Shown here one piece after another: positions 10,800-21,480 of a stretch of 64,000 nt of DNA. Source of the DNA: Hemerocallis citrina (Eukaryota; Streptophyta; Magnoliopsida; Asparagales; Asphodelaceae); assembly GCA_017893485.1 (NCBI GenBank), contig JACEHZ010000374.1, positions 186,001 to 250,000 on the forward strand, written 5' to 3'. The notes below the pieces were generated by a model. That model ran no database searches, was not told the DNA's origin, and saw only the letters and a list, made by a program, of their open reading frames with translations. A program made the position numbers and the translations under genes. Position 1 is the stretch's first letter, and each line of letters opens with the position of its first letter.

Positions 10800-12280
10800 T
10801 TTTAAAACAACCAAGGCAAGCAAATGTCAATATAAAACTAGCATACAAAAAATAAAATAATGTACACATTCACATAGCCACTAGACAAGACTTAACAAAT
10901 AACAATCCAAAAATCCTCACAAATCCTCACAGAAGCTAACATACTCATTCATTGAACCACACATCAGTATTTAACCTCTTCCTTCCATTTTTTCTCCTAC
11001 TTAGTAGTTAAGTTAGCAAACAAATCCATTCAGGAATATATAGCTTAAGCTTTCCCGCCAATAAATTACAGCTAATAGGGTTTACAAAAAACTAATAATC
11101 ACAAGAAGTCGACATCTAATTAAGAAAATGAAGCATAGGAAAAATAAACTAATGACTAATGTGCACATTCACATAATCATTCTCCCACACTCACAAGACA
11201 AAACTAGCTAACAAGACGCATTAACCCTCTCAAAATCTATCATACACAAATGCAGTGAAACACACATTACTATTTAATCTCTTCCTTTCATTTTCTCCCC
11301 TATTGAGTATTACCCCAAGTATCCAAGGAAACCAATTTAGATATATAGGTTAAGTTTTCATCCAAATAACTATATCCAGTACTGATAAGCAGAAATAAGT
11401 ATAATTAAAGAAATGATGCATACAAAAAAAAGTGACTAATGTACACATTCACCCCCCACCCCCACCCCCACCGCCACATTACAAAAAAAAAGTGACTAAT
11501 GTAAACTAATGACTAATGTGCACATTCACATAATCATTCTCCCACACTCACTAGACAAAACTAGCTAACAAGACGCATTAACCCTCTCAAAATCTATCAT
11601 ACACAAATGCAATGAAACACACATTACAATTTAATCTCTTCCTTTCATTTTCTCCCCTATTGAGTATTACCCCAAGTATCCAAGGAAACCAATTTAGATA
11701 TATAGGTTAAGTTTTCATCCAAATAACTATATCTAGTACTGAGAAGCAGAAATAAGTATAATTAAAGAAATGATGCATACAAAAAAAAAAGTGACTAATG
11801 TATGCATTCACCCCCCAGCCCCACCCCCACCCCCACCCCCACCCCCTACAGATAAATAGCTAAAGATGACCATAACTCCTAAGAAATAGCCCAAATTATT
11901 CATCCAATTAATTACATAGACAAATGCAACAAAGTAAAGTCTTCCTTCCAGTCATTGCAAAAGCCCAAGATTCCAAAGAAACAAATTTACGGTTACAACT
12001 TAAGTTTTTCATCCAATTAATTACAAATAATTAGGGTTTACAAAAAACCAATAAGCAGAAGAAATCAAACATTTAATTAAGGAAATGAAGCACGTCTCAT
12101 AAAATCTATCAGACAAAACTGCATTGAACTGATTACTATACAAGCTTTCCTCCATCTCTCTATATTTAGTACTAACCCAAGTTTCTAAATAAACCAATTT
12201 AGAAATATAGATTAGTTTCTCATTTAGCTAATTAGGGTTTATAAAAAAACCAACATCTAATTAAGGAAATGAAGGCATAT
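10800..12280 (-). repeat. degenerate ~300-bp tandem repeats in intron-2 position
   Basis: About five diverged units recur. Each contains versions of the text cacattcacataa, cccacactcac, cttccttccattttctcccc, ccaattaattac and catctaattaaggaaatg. A recent duplication of ~357 bp is clear: 11149-11455 and 11505-11812 are nearly the same. Two C-rich microsatellites (11449-11475 and 11808-11847) lie in it. On the minus strand the block directly follows exon 2 of the broken SCE1 copy, so it corresponds to intron 2. No exon 3 is visible. Confidence 0.65.
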
Positions 12281-12282
12281 AC

Positions 12283-12532
12283 CCCAGCTTTCCTAGAATA
12301 GTGAAATTCCACTCCATGAAATTAACAGATCCATTCGACAAAATCACGGGTTTTGCCATAAAACCCTAGAATCAAAACTCCCACAAAGAAATGAGTCACC
12401 AAAATTTACAGTAACAGTAAGATTAGGGTTAAATTAAACAGAAAAAGAAGGAGATTACAGACGTGAGGGTGGTCTTTTCTCCATGATTTTCATTCTTCAG
12501 CTAATCGCCCACCCACGTGCAATACTGGACAT
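12283..12532 (-). pseudogene. SUMO-conjugating enzyme (UBC9/SCE1) 5' fragment, broken copy
   Basis: Exon 1 lies at 12532-12463 and exon 2 at 12365-12283 on the minus strand. They align with the intact exons at 16370-16124, with the same splice positions (GT after exon 1 and exon 2, AG before exon 2). Exon 1 begins ATG but has extra bases after codon 7, which shifts the frame into a stop (MSSIARGWAIS then TGA). Exon 2 is 83 nt, one base shorter than the 84-nt intact exon, so it is also out of frame. It keeps recognisable text such as NGSVNFMEWNFTI. The upstream region shares the GGCCCA promoter motif with the other copy. It is a dead duplicate. The rest of the catalytic fold, including the active cysteine, is not encoded nearby. 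Confidence 0.8.
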
Positions 12533-13265
12533 CGTCGTGATTCTCTTATTTCTCTCTTTCACTCTCGCTCTAATAAGTACCGATTAATTAGTTTTTTTTG
12601 CTCAAAAAGTTTTGGGGTAATTGGAATTTAAATGCGAGTTTTTAACCAGTCTGAAACTAGGCCGAGCCTGTCACTACTCAGCCGGCCCACTATTTTACTG
12701 AACCTAGCCCTGCTACCTAATCTGATTAGAATCGTTAGATGTGCAGGTGACTAGGTGTGACGGAAAGCCCAAGTCAAAATAAAAATTAAGTACATAATGA
12801 TATTTTAGTTTTCTTGCTATTTGTTCTTTGTAAATATTGTCTTGGTCGAAAAGGCCCCACATTCTCTCTTGTAGCACTCTAATGTCTTGTCACAACAAAA
12901 GAACAAATGTGGGACTTTTGGAATCAATTTGACTTTCATTTCTAAGTGAGAGAGTTACAAAAATTTCTTTTTGCATTTTCCACTATTGCTGGTCCTAATT
13001 TACCTCTTTGGGTTCTTCGCAGAAAATCATAAATATAGATAATATTTTATTAGTTATTACATATTTTCTATTATAATTAAGGAGCTAAATATTAGCCATA
13101 TGGATATCGGATGCATACGTAAGTTGCATATTAATTATGATCACTATATATACAGAAATTAAATAGAACTCTTCAAGACAAAGAAAGTACAAGCATTGCA
13201 AGCACTAGTTATTGACTTCTCTCATCTCATTTACCACAAAATTAAAACCCTTCTACATCCACCAA
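12533..13265. other. upstream region of the broken SCE1 copy and spacer
   Basis: Contains a GGCCCA motif at 12684-12689, 152 bp upstream of the relict start codon, matching the site II motifs upstream of the second copy. Beyond about 12780 the sequence is AT-rich with no gene visible. Confidence 0.5.
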
Positions 13266-14649
13266 TGAAATCAATAAAATAATCACATTACAAGCACAAT
13301 TGTAATAGACTAATAGTAAAGCCCCATAGGTCTGTGCTCAAATCCTGCTTGCATAAACTAGGCCTACTATAAGAAAAAGTAAAATAAAATAAACTAATCA
13401 CAATAAAGAAGTTCCTCTAGTTTGCATCAAAACATCACCACCACCACCACCACCACCACCACCACCACCACTACCAGACTCATCATCCATTAACTACTAA
13501 TTCCCATCGCATAAACCAATTACCAGAAAACAACACTCCCGCAATCAAATCAATAGAATAATCACTAAAAGTATCACCCTCCCCTACTTGCACCAAAACA
13601 TCATTATCACCAATACAACCACCTTATCACCAATACAACCACCTAGTCACAACTCAAAACCATAAATGTTCTCAATCGCTAACGTGGTCCACTCCACCCT
13701 GCCACCAGAGCCGGACGTGCCCACACCATGGCCACCCTCACAGCCCCTCCTATTTAGTTGTAGCTCAAATTTCCAAATAAATACATCTATTAAGATTAAC
13801 AAACCAATAACCATAAACAAAATCAAAAACAAAATCAATAGAATAACCACACTAAAAGAAATGAAGTATGCCACAGTAATCTAATGTGCACATCATAAAT
13901 AAATATCCCAAACCCGCTAAACAAAACTAGCTAAAATAAATCATTACCTCACAAAATTTTACACACAAATGCATCAACCAAGGTTTACTATTTAATATCT
14001 TCCTTCCATTTTCTTCCCTGTTGTAGGCGCCTACATTTACAAAATTTTCTTGATTTTTACTACTACAACTGAATAATCAGTTAAGCATAAGAAATCAAGA
14101 AGCAGTGAAGCACACCAAAAATAAACTAATGGCTAAAGAACAAATCCACATAACCATCCCCTCACTCCCACTAGACAAGTGTAGCTAATAATGAACCATA
14201 ACCCCTCACAGAAGCTAACCTACACAATGCATTGGACTCTTCCTTCCATTTCAACCTCCTAATTATTAGAATTCCAAGTGTCCAAAGCAACACATTTATG
14301 AATCCAGCTTAAGTATTTCATCCAATTATCTACACCTAACTAGGGTTTTAAAAAAACACAAGAATAAACATCTAATTAATGAAATGAACCATGCCAAAAA
14401 AAACTAATTTACACATTCACATAACCATCTTCTCACACTCACTAGACAAAGCTAGCAAATAATGAACCATATCTCCTTACAAAAGCCTACAACCACAAAC
14501 GTTACGTCCTCCCATTTCTTCCCTATTTAGAAACATAGTACTAAAAACCTTTAAAAAAGTGTTGCTTAAGTGTTAAAAGGCAAGGCACCGTTAATTTATG
14601 AAGAAGAAGTTCAAAAAGCATTAGGAGCTGATTTTACAAAATCTAGCTC

Positions 14650-15183
14650 ATAGTGTTCTAAAATCTATGCGCCGCATAAGCGCCATGAAGTGATAAATCG
14701 CTTTTTTAAGGCCACATATACACTATTCTGTCAAAATAATATGATAATTCGCATATTTAATATGTGCCCACATTTATCGAGTGCATGCCTACATATTTTG
14801 AGTGGGTAGTTAGGTCTATTTGAACTAATATGAATATTTTTTTGTATTGGGATGAATAGGTTTTCAAGGACCTATTACCTATAGCTAATTAGTTATATAT
14901 ATTTTTGATTGTTGTAGAAATAGCTATACTACTTCATCTATGCTTTATGTCTTTGTGCAAGGCTTTAAGGAATTTTTATTTTTATTTCGCAAGAAGACTT
15001 TAACTAATGTTGCAAACTATTCTAATAGTTGTTTTTATGTCTTTGTTAAATTGTTTGTACGGAATTATCATATTTTGCACTTATGCTATTTTATTTCAAA
15101 GACAGTCTTTTTCATTAAAACATATTTTTTCCGACTTTTTAAATTTTATCTGATTTTTAAAATAATGTATCTCAGAGTTTTGA

Positions 15184-15244
<61 letters not shown>

Positions 15245-15342
15245 AAAATAAAAAAAAAACGAACCGCATGCGTAGTATATGCGGAATATGGCCAAGAATC
15301 GCATAGTTCTGCATAATGCCTTCTAATACTGCCGGTTCAACA
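14650..15342. mobile_element. possible hAT-like non-autonomous element
   Basis: Left end text tagtgttctaaaatc and complemented right end cagtattagaaggc are similar. Subterminal zones carry copies of gcgccgcataagcgcc and cgcatagttctgcataatgc. The arrangement resembles the elements at 1611-2361 and 6524-7173. Boundaries are uncertain because I find no clear target duplication. Confidence 0.35.
15186..15240. repeat. (CT)n microsatellite
   Basis: About 50 bp of alternating CT on the plus strand. It generates a spurious serine/leucine repeat in one frame. Confidence 0.95.
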
Positions 15343-16123
15343 AAGCACTCAAAGCGCACCTAAGTGGCTCAAAGATGAGTTAGCGTTAGTTTTGGGTTTT
15401 AATGAAATTGTTATTGGATTAATTGCTTATCTTTTTCTAATCTGTACGCGATCCTTAAATATGCATACATATGCTCCTAATTCGCTTATCCTATTTAATT
15501 AAAACATAATAGCTTAACACTTTCTTTTGCTTAACCTACACTTACACCGACTTAAGCAAAAACGGTGGTCCACCACTTTCTCCTGCTGAGATCTTTTTGA
15601 AACTATGTTCAGTAGTAGCCCACCAGGTTTCCAAAGAAACACATTTAACTAATCTAGCTTAAATTTTCAATCCAATTAATTACGTCTATTAGGGTTTACT
15701 AAAAAAGGGCAAATCCTAAGAATCCAAACATCTAAATAAGGAAATGAATCATGTTAGCACATAAATGTTAAACCCTCAATCTTTTAAAGAAATACCGCTG
15801 GTTTTAGTCCAGGTAATGGCCCACAAAGACGGCCCTCAAGGCTTGTTAGAATATATAAGTTTTAATCAAACCCTCAGCTCTTACCCCAAACTTCAAGGTT
15901 TTGGTCTAATGGTAGGGTCCTTCACAAACAATAACCCTCACAAAATCCTACATACACAAATGAACTGAAACACTCATTGCCAGTACTAACCCAAGTTTAC
16001 AAACAAACCCATTTAAGACCACACCTCCATTTCCACATCTACTCAACTAAATCTAACTAGCATTTCCACACAGAAAAATAGAAGAAGAAAAAACCCAACA
16101 AAAATCATAAAATTCATGCATAC

Positions 16124-16370
16124 CCCAGCTTTCCCGGGAATGGTGCACTGCCACACCATCAGATTCACCGATCCATCCGACAGCGTCTCCGGCTTCGCCA
16201 CGAAACCCTAGAAAATCAACCCATGAATTTGAGTAGCACGAAATTTACAGCAAACATAGACAAACTGGGCCCGAAATGAAGAGGAAAAGGAGGAGAGTAC
16301 GGACGTGGGGGTGGTTCTTCCGCCATGACTTGCGCTCCTCGGCTAATCGGCCACGCGCTATACCCGACAT
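16124..16370 (-). CDS. SCE1: SUMO-conjugating enzyme E2 (UBC9/SCE1-like), exons 1 and 2 only
   Basis: Exon 1 (16370-16305, 22 codons) reads MSGIARGRLAEERKSW then RKNHPH. Exon 2 (16207-16124, 28 codons) reads GFVAKPETLSDGSVNL, then MVWQCTIPGKAG. This is the N-terminal helix and first strands of the SUMO E2, which accepts SUMO from the E1 and passes it to lysines of target proteins, mainly in the nucleus. Both introns are phase 0 with GT/AG borders, and exon 2 ends where the known plant gene is also split, before the TDWEGG segment. The remaining exons, with the catalytic cysteine and HPN motif, are not visible leftward to position 1. It is therefore either a truncated duplicate or the 5' end of a gene with a very long intron leaving the window. 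The reading frame itself is undamaged. Confidence 0.8.
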
Positions 16371-16562
16371 CGTCGTTTACCTTTAACACTGGCTCTATAA
16401 TAAAGTAGGGAATGGTTTAATTGGACTATGGAAAAAAGAGTGGGTTTTTTTTTTATTTTTTTATTATTTTTATTTTAAGGTGTTGGTGGGATTTTTTATG
16501 TGGGAGTTGGCGTGGACTACACGCGAGGTTTGGGTCAAATCGGAAACGGGCGGGCTTTTTAA

Positions 16563-16574
16563 TGGGCCGGCCCA
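16563..16574 (-). promoter_or_regulatory. site II-type promoter motif (palindromic TGGGCC/GGCCCA)
   Basis: TGGGCCGGCCCA lies 193 bp upstream of the SCE1-like start codon at 16370. TGGGCC/GGCCCA motifs are typical of plant housekeeping promoters. A matching GGCCCA stands 152 bp upstream of the broken copy. Confidence 0.5.
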
Positions 16575-16863
16575 GCCCGATATTGTTAACGGCCTGCTTA
16601 GACGGTGACCCACTATTGTTGGACTTTGGAATCTTTGGATGTGGTAGTGGTGGGCAAGAAAGCCCAATATGAAATTAAAATGCACATATTTGTTTGTAAG
16701 TTTATACAGGAGATTATTTATCTCCTCAATTCGTCGATCAATATGGGACGAGTGACGTGGGTTTTGGGGCCGCACTTAAATTCATTCACATAATCGCAAA
16801 TGAGGGGTCACTTATCATTAAAGGCGATTCAAAGTATGTTATTGATCAGGTAACCTTTGGATC

Positions 16864-18772
16864 GGTAACCTTTGGTAACTTAAACCAAGAGTATAGAGAG
16901 AGAGAAGCTCCTCCAAAGAAAACTCAAAAAGAAAACCCTAGATCTAGATCTGAGTTTGGAGGGGTAGCGGCTAGAATTTCGCCGCCCCCTCCCCGTTCGC
17001 CCTTCACCCTTCACCCACCTCCACTATCTCCTTCTCTCCAACTACGAACTACTCCAAATCAGGGGTTTCTCTCTCTAGTTTTCTAGAGAGAGAAACTCTC
17101 TCCAAAAATTTCCAAAAGAGGAAAACCCAAATCTCAGATGATGGGGGGTGGCGGCACGGGCTCGTCCCCCCAACCCGCCGTCGAGCTTTTCCCCGTCGTC
17201 CATCATCAGATCTTTCATCCGTGCTCGACTCCGCATCCGCTCTAGCCCAAAACCCGACTCCACCACCTCATCCAACTCCACCTCCACTTCCCCGACCTCC
17301 ACCATCCCCGACCTAGAGCGCTCAACAAGTTCGACTCCAACGGTGACGGCAAGATCTCCTCCATCGAGCTCGCCGCCATCTTTGTTTCCCTTGGCCACCA
17401 CGCCACCCCCAACGAGATCGCTTGCATGATGGTCGAGGCCGACATCGACGGCAATGGATCCATCAGTCTCCAGGAGTTCATCGACCTTAACACCGCCTAA
17501 GGATCTGAACCATCCGTGTTCGATCTAGACCGGAACGGGTCGATCTCGGTGGAGGAGGTGGCACGGGTTTTCAGGAGTTTAGGGGAGGAGGTGTCGTTGG
17601 AGCAGTGTAAGAAGAAAATCGAGGGAGTGGATAAGGATGGGGATGGGATGGTTAGCTTCAAGGAGTTTGATGACTAATGGCGGAGGATTCAGATCGCGTT
17701 AAGATCTATGATGATGGCGAAGCCGGAGTCAAAGGCGGTAGCACACGGTAGTGGGGCTTGGGCCTGAAGACGGGGTCCCCCCATGAGATGCACCCACTTA
17801 TTGCAGCACAGTTGTGGGGCTTGGGCTTGCAGACAGAGTCCCCCCATGAGGTGAGCTGAGTGGAAATGTAGAGTTGGAGGTGTTAGGAATTTTTGGTTGC
17901 TAGTGTATGAGTCACACCCTGAATTCGATCTCCTTTAACCAAATATCATAGGCTCCGCGACAGCACCACCACTATGCCCTCACCATTGAACCTAAAATCT
18001 ACAACGTTCACCACCCGCAGGGGCGAAAAGAGAAGGTGATGCTTCAGTTAGTTGTGATTTGTTTTAGTTTTTTGAGTGAGAGAGAGAGCGAGAGAGTGAA
18101 GATGTTGTTTCTCACTACTCTATGCAGGTGTATGTTTGTGTTTGTGAGAAATCACTTGAGAGAGTAAAAGCATGGGAGAGGCGAATGTATCCTCTTCATG
18201 GTTCCCTCTTTGACTATGCCCGTGGTTAAGAGTGAGAGTTGTATTTGGTAAGAAATCGCTTGAGAGAGCTAAAGCATGAGAGAAGTGAAAGTATCCTTTC
18301 CACAACCCTCTTTGTGGTTGTAACTTTGACTGGGCCAAATGTGAGTCTGTTTTGGTGAGTTAGTGGGAGAGAGGGAGGAGAAGGATGGGTGCGGCAAATA
18401 TCTAAATCAAGCTTGATTTGCTTCAGGTGGGTGTGCGCGTGCCGGGGAGGCGGTGCACGAAGCTTATTTGACGTACATACAATTAGTTGGTCCTTGCTCT
18501 GTGATTGGGCCCAAGATGGGGTCTAGTACAGTATTGTTGGAAGTCAGGTGGATGGTTCGACCCAGCCGATTGTGGGTTGTTGTTTTTTGGTTTGTCGGCC
18601 CACCCTTTAAGGGTGTTGGAGTGAGCTCTGATTGTATGTACTGGTCATGTCGCTTCATGGTCTATTTTTTTCTGTTTGTAGTTTGTAATTTGGCCCAATA
18701 TGTTGGGTTTGTTTGGTTAATTTCTTATTAATAAAACAGGGTGGCCATACTCCACCTTTTCCTTAAAAAAAA
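16864..18772 (+). mobile_element. retrocopied transcript (processed pseudogene) with poly(A) and target duplication
   Basis: The 12-bp sequence AACCTTTGGATC flanks it (16852-16863 and 18773-18784). The inserted DNA ends in AATAAA (18730-18735) followed about 30 nt later by a run of A (about 18765-18774). This is the signature of a cellular mRNA copied by LINE machinery. The insert carries the EF-hand pseudogene below, about 220 bp of 5' leader and a long 3' part. The frame 18453-18731 in the 3' part has no recognised domain. Confidence 0.8.
17138..17677 (+). pseudogene. calmodulin-like EF-hand protein (CML), retrocopy
   Basis: Four EF-hand loops are readable in order: DSNGDGKISSIE, DIDGNGSISLQE, DLDRNGSISVEE and DKDGDGMVSFKE. 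This is the four-loop layout of plant calmodulin-like calcium sensors, with a Ser/Thr/Pro-rich N-terminal extension (about 17170-17315). Damage: an apparent frame change in the G-run just after ATG (17138), a second near 17321 just before the first EF-hand, an in-frame TAA at 17498-17500 between loops 2 and 3, and a stop at 17675-17677 right after loop 4. Each loop keeps its D at position 1 and E at 12, so the source gene was probably functional. It is unlikely to make protein here. Confidence 0.85.
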
Positions 18773-19289
18773 AACCTTTGGATCAGGAAGAAATCCTATT
18801 TATCGAGACATCAGACGTCTCTTCAGTGCAACAGTATAACATTTGTTTCGTGAGGGCAACATGAGTGTCAATACAGTAGGTAACAAAGGTCGGACCTTTT
18901 TGGTTGATTTTTTTGGGTTTCTATTACAGCTAGGGATGGCAACCGGGCCGGACTGACCCGCGACCCACTCGCCAAAACCTGGCCCGTTAAGAAACGGTTC
19001 GGGTCCGGGTCGAACCCGCGAGCCTAAGCGTGTTGACCCGGGTCGTCTAATTTGGGTTTCCAACCCGTTCAACCCGACCCGTTAACCCGGTGAACAGTGC
19101 CCAACCCGCGGGTCGACCAATGGGTTTCAAACCGTTAGACCCGTACGGGCCAAACGTTCGACCCGCGCGGTTCGTTCGACCCGCGCGGGTCGACCGTTCA
19201 ACCTGCGGGTCCAACGGAAGAAAAAAAAAACAGAGGCTTGCTATTCTAGCCATTTTTTTGGGTTTTTTTGGTTTTTTTTGTTTTTTCCC

Positions 19290-19297
19290 TATAAATA
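19290..19297 (+). promoter_or_regulatory. TATA box of the hAT transposase
   Basis: TATAAATA about 30 bp before the CT-rich leader (19320-19345). The Tat-like element sits 48 bp downstream, so promoter and coding region are now 10.3 kb apart. Confidence 0.55.
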
Positions 19298-19345
19298 TCC
19301 CCTTAAACCACTCTAAAAATTTCACATCTTATTCTCTTACTCTCT

Positions 19346-20140
19346 TGATGCGGTTTATTTCTGGGAGACGTGCAGATGCACCAGGTGTGAGTTCGGACTC
19401 GATTTGTATTGAAGGAGAAAGCTGCTTGTCAGACGACCCTCTGAGTGACCTGGCGGCTCCTGCGACGGGCTCGGAGTGAGGTGGATGCCTCGGCTCGGAT
19501 CAGAGGGTTCGAATCCGAGGTCTTGTGTACCTGCAGACGGCCCTGAAACACCGGGGTTTATCCCGGTGGAGGACCCTCCGACGATCTAGTCAGTCTCTGT
19601 GAGAGAGTAGCAATAACTAGGTGAATTTAAGTGGCAAAAGATTGGTCACCTCAAAAGGTGGGTGAGGGTCTAGTATTTATAGAGAATTCCAACCAGGTTT
19701 GGATCCGCTTGGGGGCCGGGTCTAAACCCGAAAGCCCATGGGCCTGACGTGGCAGAAGGCCCAGGGGGTTTAGGGCTGACGTGGCAGTACCAGGAGTGGT
19801 AAAGAGCTGACGCGGCAAAGCCCTTGGTGGTATTTGGAGATGACATGGCAGATCATGGGGCTTCTGTGCTTCTGGGAGAATCTGGTGGCGTAGGGTGTGC
19901 CAAGTCATCTTCATTCTACACCAGGATGGGCGGACGGCCCGGAGGGCTGTCGTGGATCGGAGGCCGAGGGCCATCACCGCTCATCGGATACGAGGAGACC
20001 AGATCTGTGGGGGTGAACTTTGAGGTTCGGCGCTGACCCTGCAGTGGCTCGAAGCCGAACTAGACTGCTGTTTCTACCATTTTTGAGTGAGAGTTGTATT
20101 GGGCCCTGGTTGGGCCCCAAGCCATTTTTACCCTACCACA
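19346..20140 (-). repeat. 3' LTR of the Tat-like element
   Basis: 795 bp, TGATGCGG...CTACCACA on the plus strand. About 98% identical by eye to the right LTR. The minus-strand neighbour just inside (20141-20165) is G-rich, AGTGGGGGGCTTG, the expected polypurine tract. Confidence 0.9.
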
Positions 20141-20159
20141 CAAGCCCCCCACTCCTGCG

Positions 20160-21480
20160 GGGGTGCGGGAGCTAGCCGTGGAGGAGTGTTTACGGTTGTA
20201 GAAATGGGATGGCGAACCACTGGGCCTTCATGAGGGGGTTGTCCTGATTGTTTAGAGCGATCCTCGAGCCGGGAGAGTTTACGGGCCGGCAAGGGTGATG
20301 GCGAACTGTTTGAGACTTCCTGAGAAGATTACCCTGGTGCCAGACCTAACCTCGAGCAGGTGAGGGATTATGGGTCGGCAAGGGTGATGGCGAGCCGTTG
20401 AGCCTTCCTGAGAAGACTACCCTGGTGCTAGACCTGACCTCGAGCTGACGAGGGATTACAAGTTAACAAGGGCGATGGCGAGCCGTGGAGCCTTCCTGAG
20501 AAGACTACCCTGGTGCTAGACCCGACCTCGAGCTGGCGAGGGATTAACGGGCCAACAAGGGTGTTGGCGAGCCGTTGCGGCTTCCTAAGAAGACTACCCT
20601 GGTGCCAGACCTGACCTCGAGCTTGGCGAGGGATTATGGGTCGGCAAGGGCGATGGAGAGCCGTAGAGCCTTCCTGAGAAGACTACCCTGGTGCTAGACC
20701 TGACCTCGAGCTGGCGAGGGATTACGGGCCAACAAGGGTGATGGCGAGCCGTTCAGCCTTCCTGAGAAGACTGCCCTGGTGCCAGACCTGACCTCGAGTT
20801 TGGCGAGGGATTACGGGTCGGCAAGGGCGATGGCGAGCCGTGGAGCCTTCCTAAGAAGACTACCCTGGTGTTAGACCTGACCTCGAGCTGGCGAGGGATT
20901 ACGGGCCAACAAGGGTGTTGGCGAGCCGTTGAGCCTTCCTGAGAAGACTACCCTGGTGCCAGACCTGACCTCGAGCTTGGCAAGGGATTACGGGCCGGCA
21001 AGGGCGATGGCGAGCCGTGGAGCCTTCCTGAGAAGACTACCCTGGTGCTAGACCTGACCTCGAGCTGGCGAGGGATTACGGGCCAACAAGGGTGTTGGCG
21101 AGCCGTTGAGCCTTCCTGAGAAGACTACCCTGGTGCCAGACCTGACCTCGAGCTTGGCGAGGGATTACGGGTCGGCAAGGGCGATGGCGAGCCGTGGAGT
21201 CTTCCTGAGAAGACTACCCTGGTGCTAGACCTGACCTCGAGCTGGCGAGGGATTATGGGTCAACAAGGGTGAGGGTGAGTCGTTGAGCCTTTCCGAGAAG
21301 ACTATCCTGGTGCCAGACCTGATCTCGAGCCGGCGAGGAATTACGGGTTGGCAAGGGCGACGGCGAGCCGTTTGAGCCTCCCTGATATGACTACTCTGGT
21401 ACTAGACTTGGCCTCGAGCTGGCGAGGGGTTACGGGTCGACAAGGGTGGGGGCGAACCGTTGTGCCTTAGGAATGTTGAG
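20160..21480. repeat. ~88-bp minisatellite with ~177-bp dimer structure
   Basis: About 15 units of 88-89 bp, each containing ccttcctgagaagactaccc, then agacctgacctcgagct and gcgagggattacgg. From about 20600 to 21410 two unit types alternate: one with gtgccagacc and agcttggcgaggg, the other with gtgctagacc (or gtgttagacc) and agctggcgaggg. That gives about five ~177-bp dimers. It lies in the 3' untranslated part of the element, between the antisense gene promoter and the 3' LTR. Confidence 0.9.

Larger units (their letters stand above)
13266..16110 (-). repeat. degenerate tandem repeats in intron-2 position of the second SCE1 copy
   Basis: The same ~250-350-bp repeat family as 10800-12280 recurs here: text such as ccttccatttcttccc, acattcacataaccatc and taattagggttta near 14000, 14240, 14400-14520 and 15640-15740. 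Embedded are a CCA microsatellite (13436-13474), a hAT-like element candidate (14650-15342) and a CT microsatellite (15186-15240). No SCE1 exon 3 is found on the minus strand within it. The plus frame 13666-13884 shows no known domain. Confidence 0.6.
16720..18925 (+). pseudogene. RNase H-like fragment split by a retrocopy
   Basis: The left part (about 16730-16863) reads YGTSDVGFGAALKFIHIIAN, then LIIKGDSKYVIDQ. The right part (18785-18925) continues in the same frame after removal of the insertion: GRNPIYRDIRRLF, one stop, then HLFREGNMSVN. The GDSxxVI and FREGN landmarks fit the plant RNase H-like domain found in retroelement-derived proteins. No full domain remains and the fragment has a stop at about 18837. 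It serves as the pre-insertion target for the calmodulin-like retrocopy. Confidence 0.55.

Noticed and set aside
13666..13884. Short ORF with a coding-like N-terminus in the intron repeat zone
   Set aside because: No known domain on either strand, and it does not match the missing SUMO E2 exons.
18453..18731. 92-residue hydrophobic ORF as a separate gene
   Set aside because: Lies in the 3' part of the retrocopied transcript just before its poly(A); no family features.
20160..21480. CRISPR-like repeat array
   Set aside because: Units are 88-89 bp of continuous repeat with no unique spacers and the array lies in a plant LTR element; it is a minisatellite.
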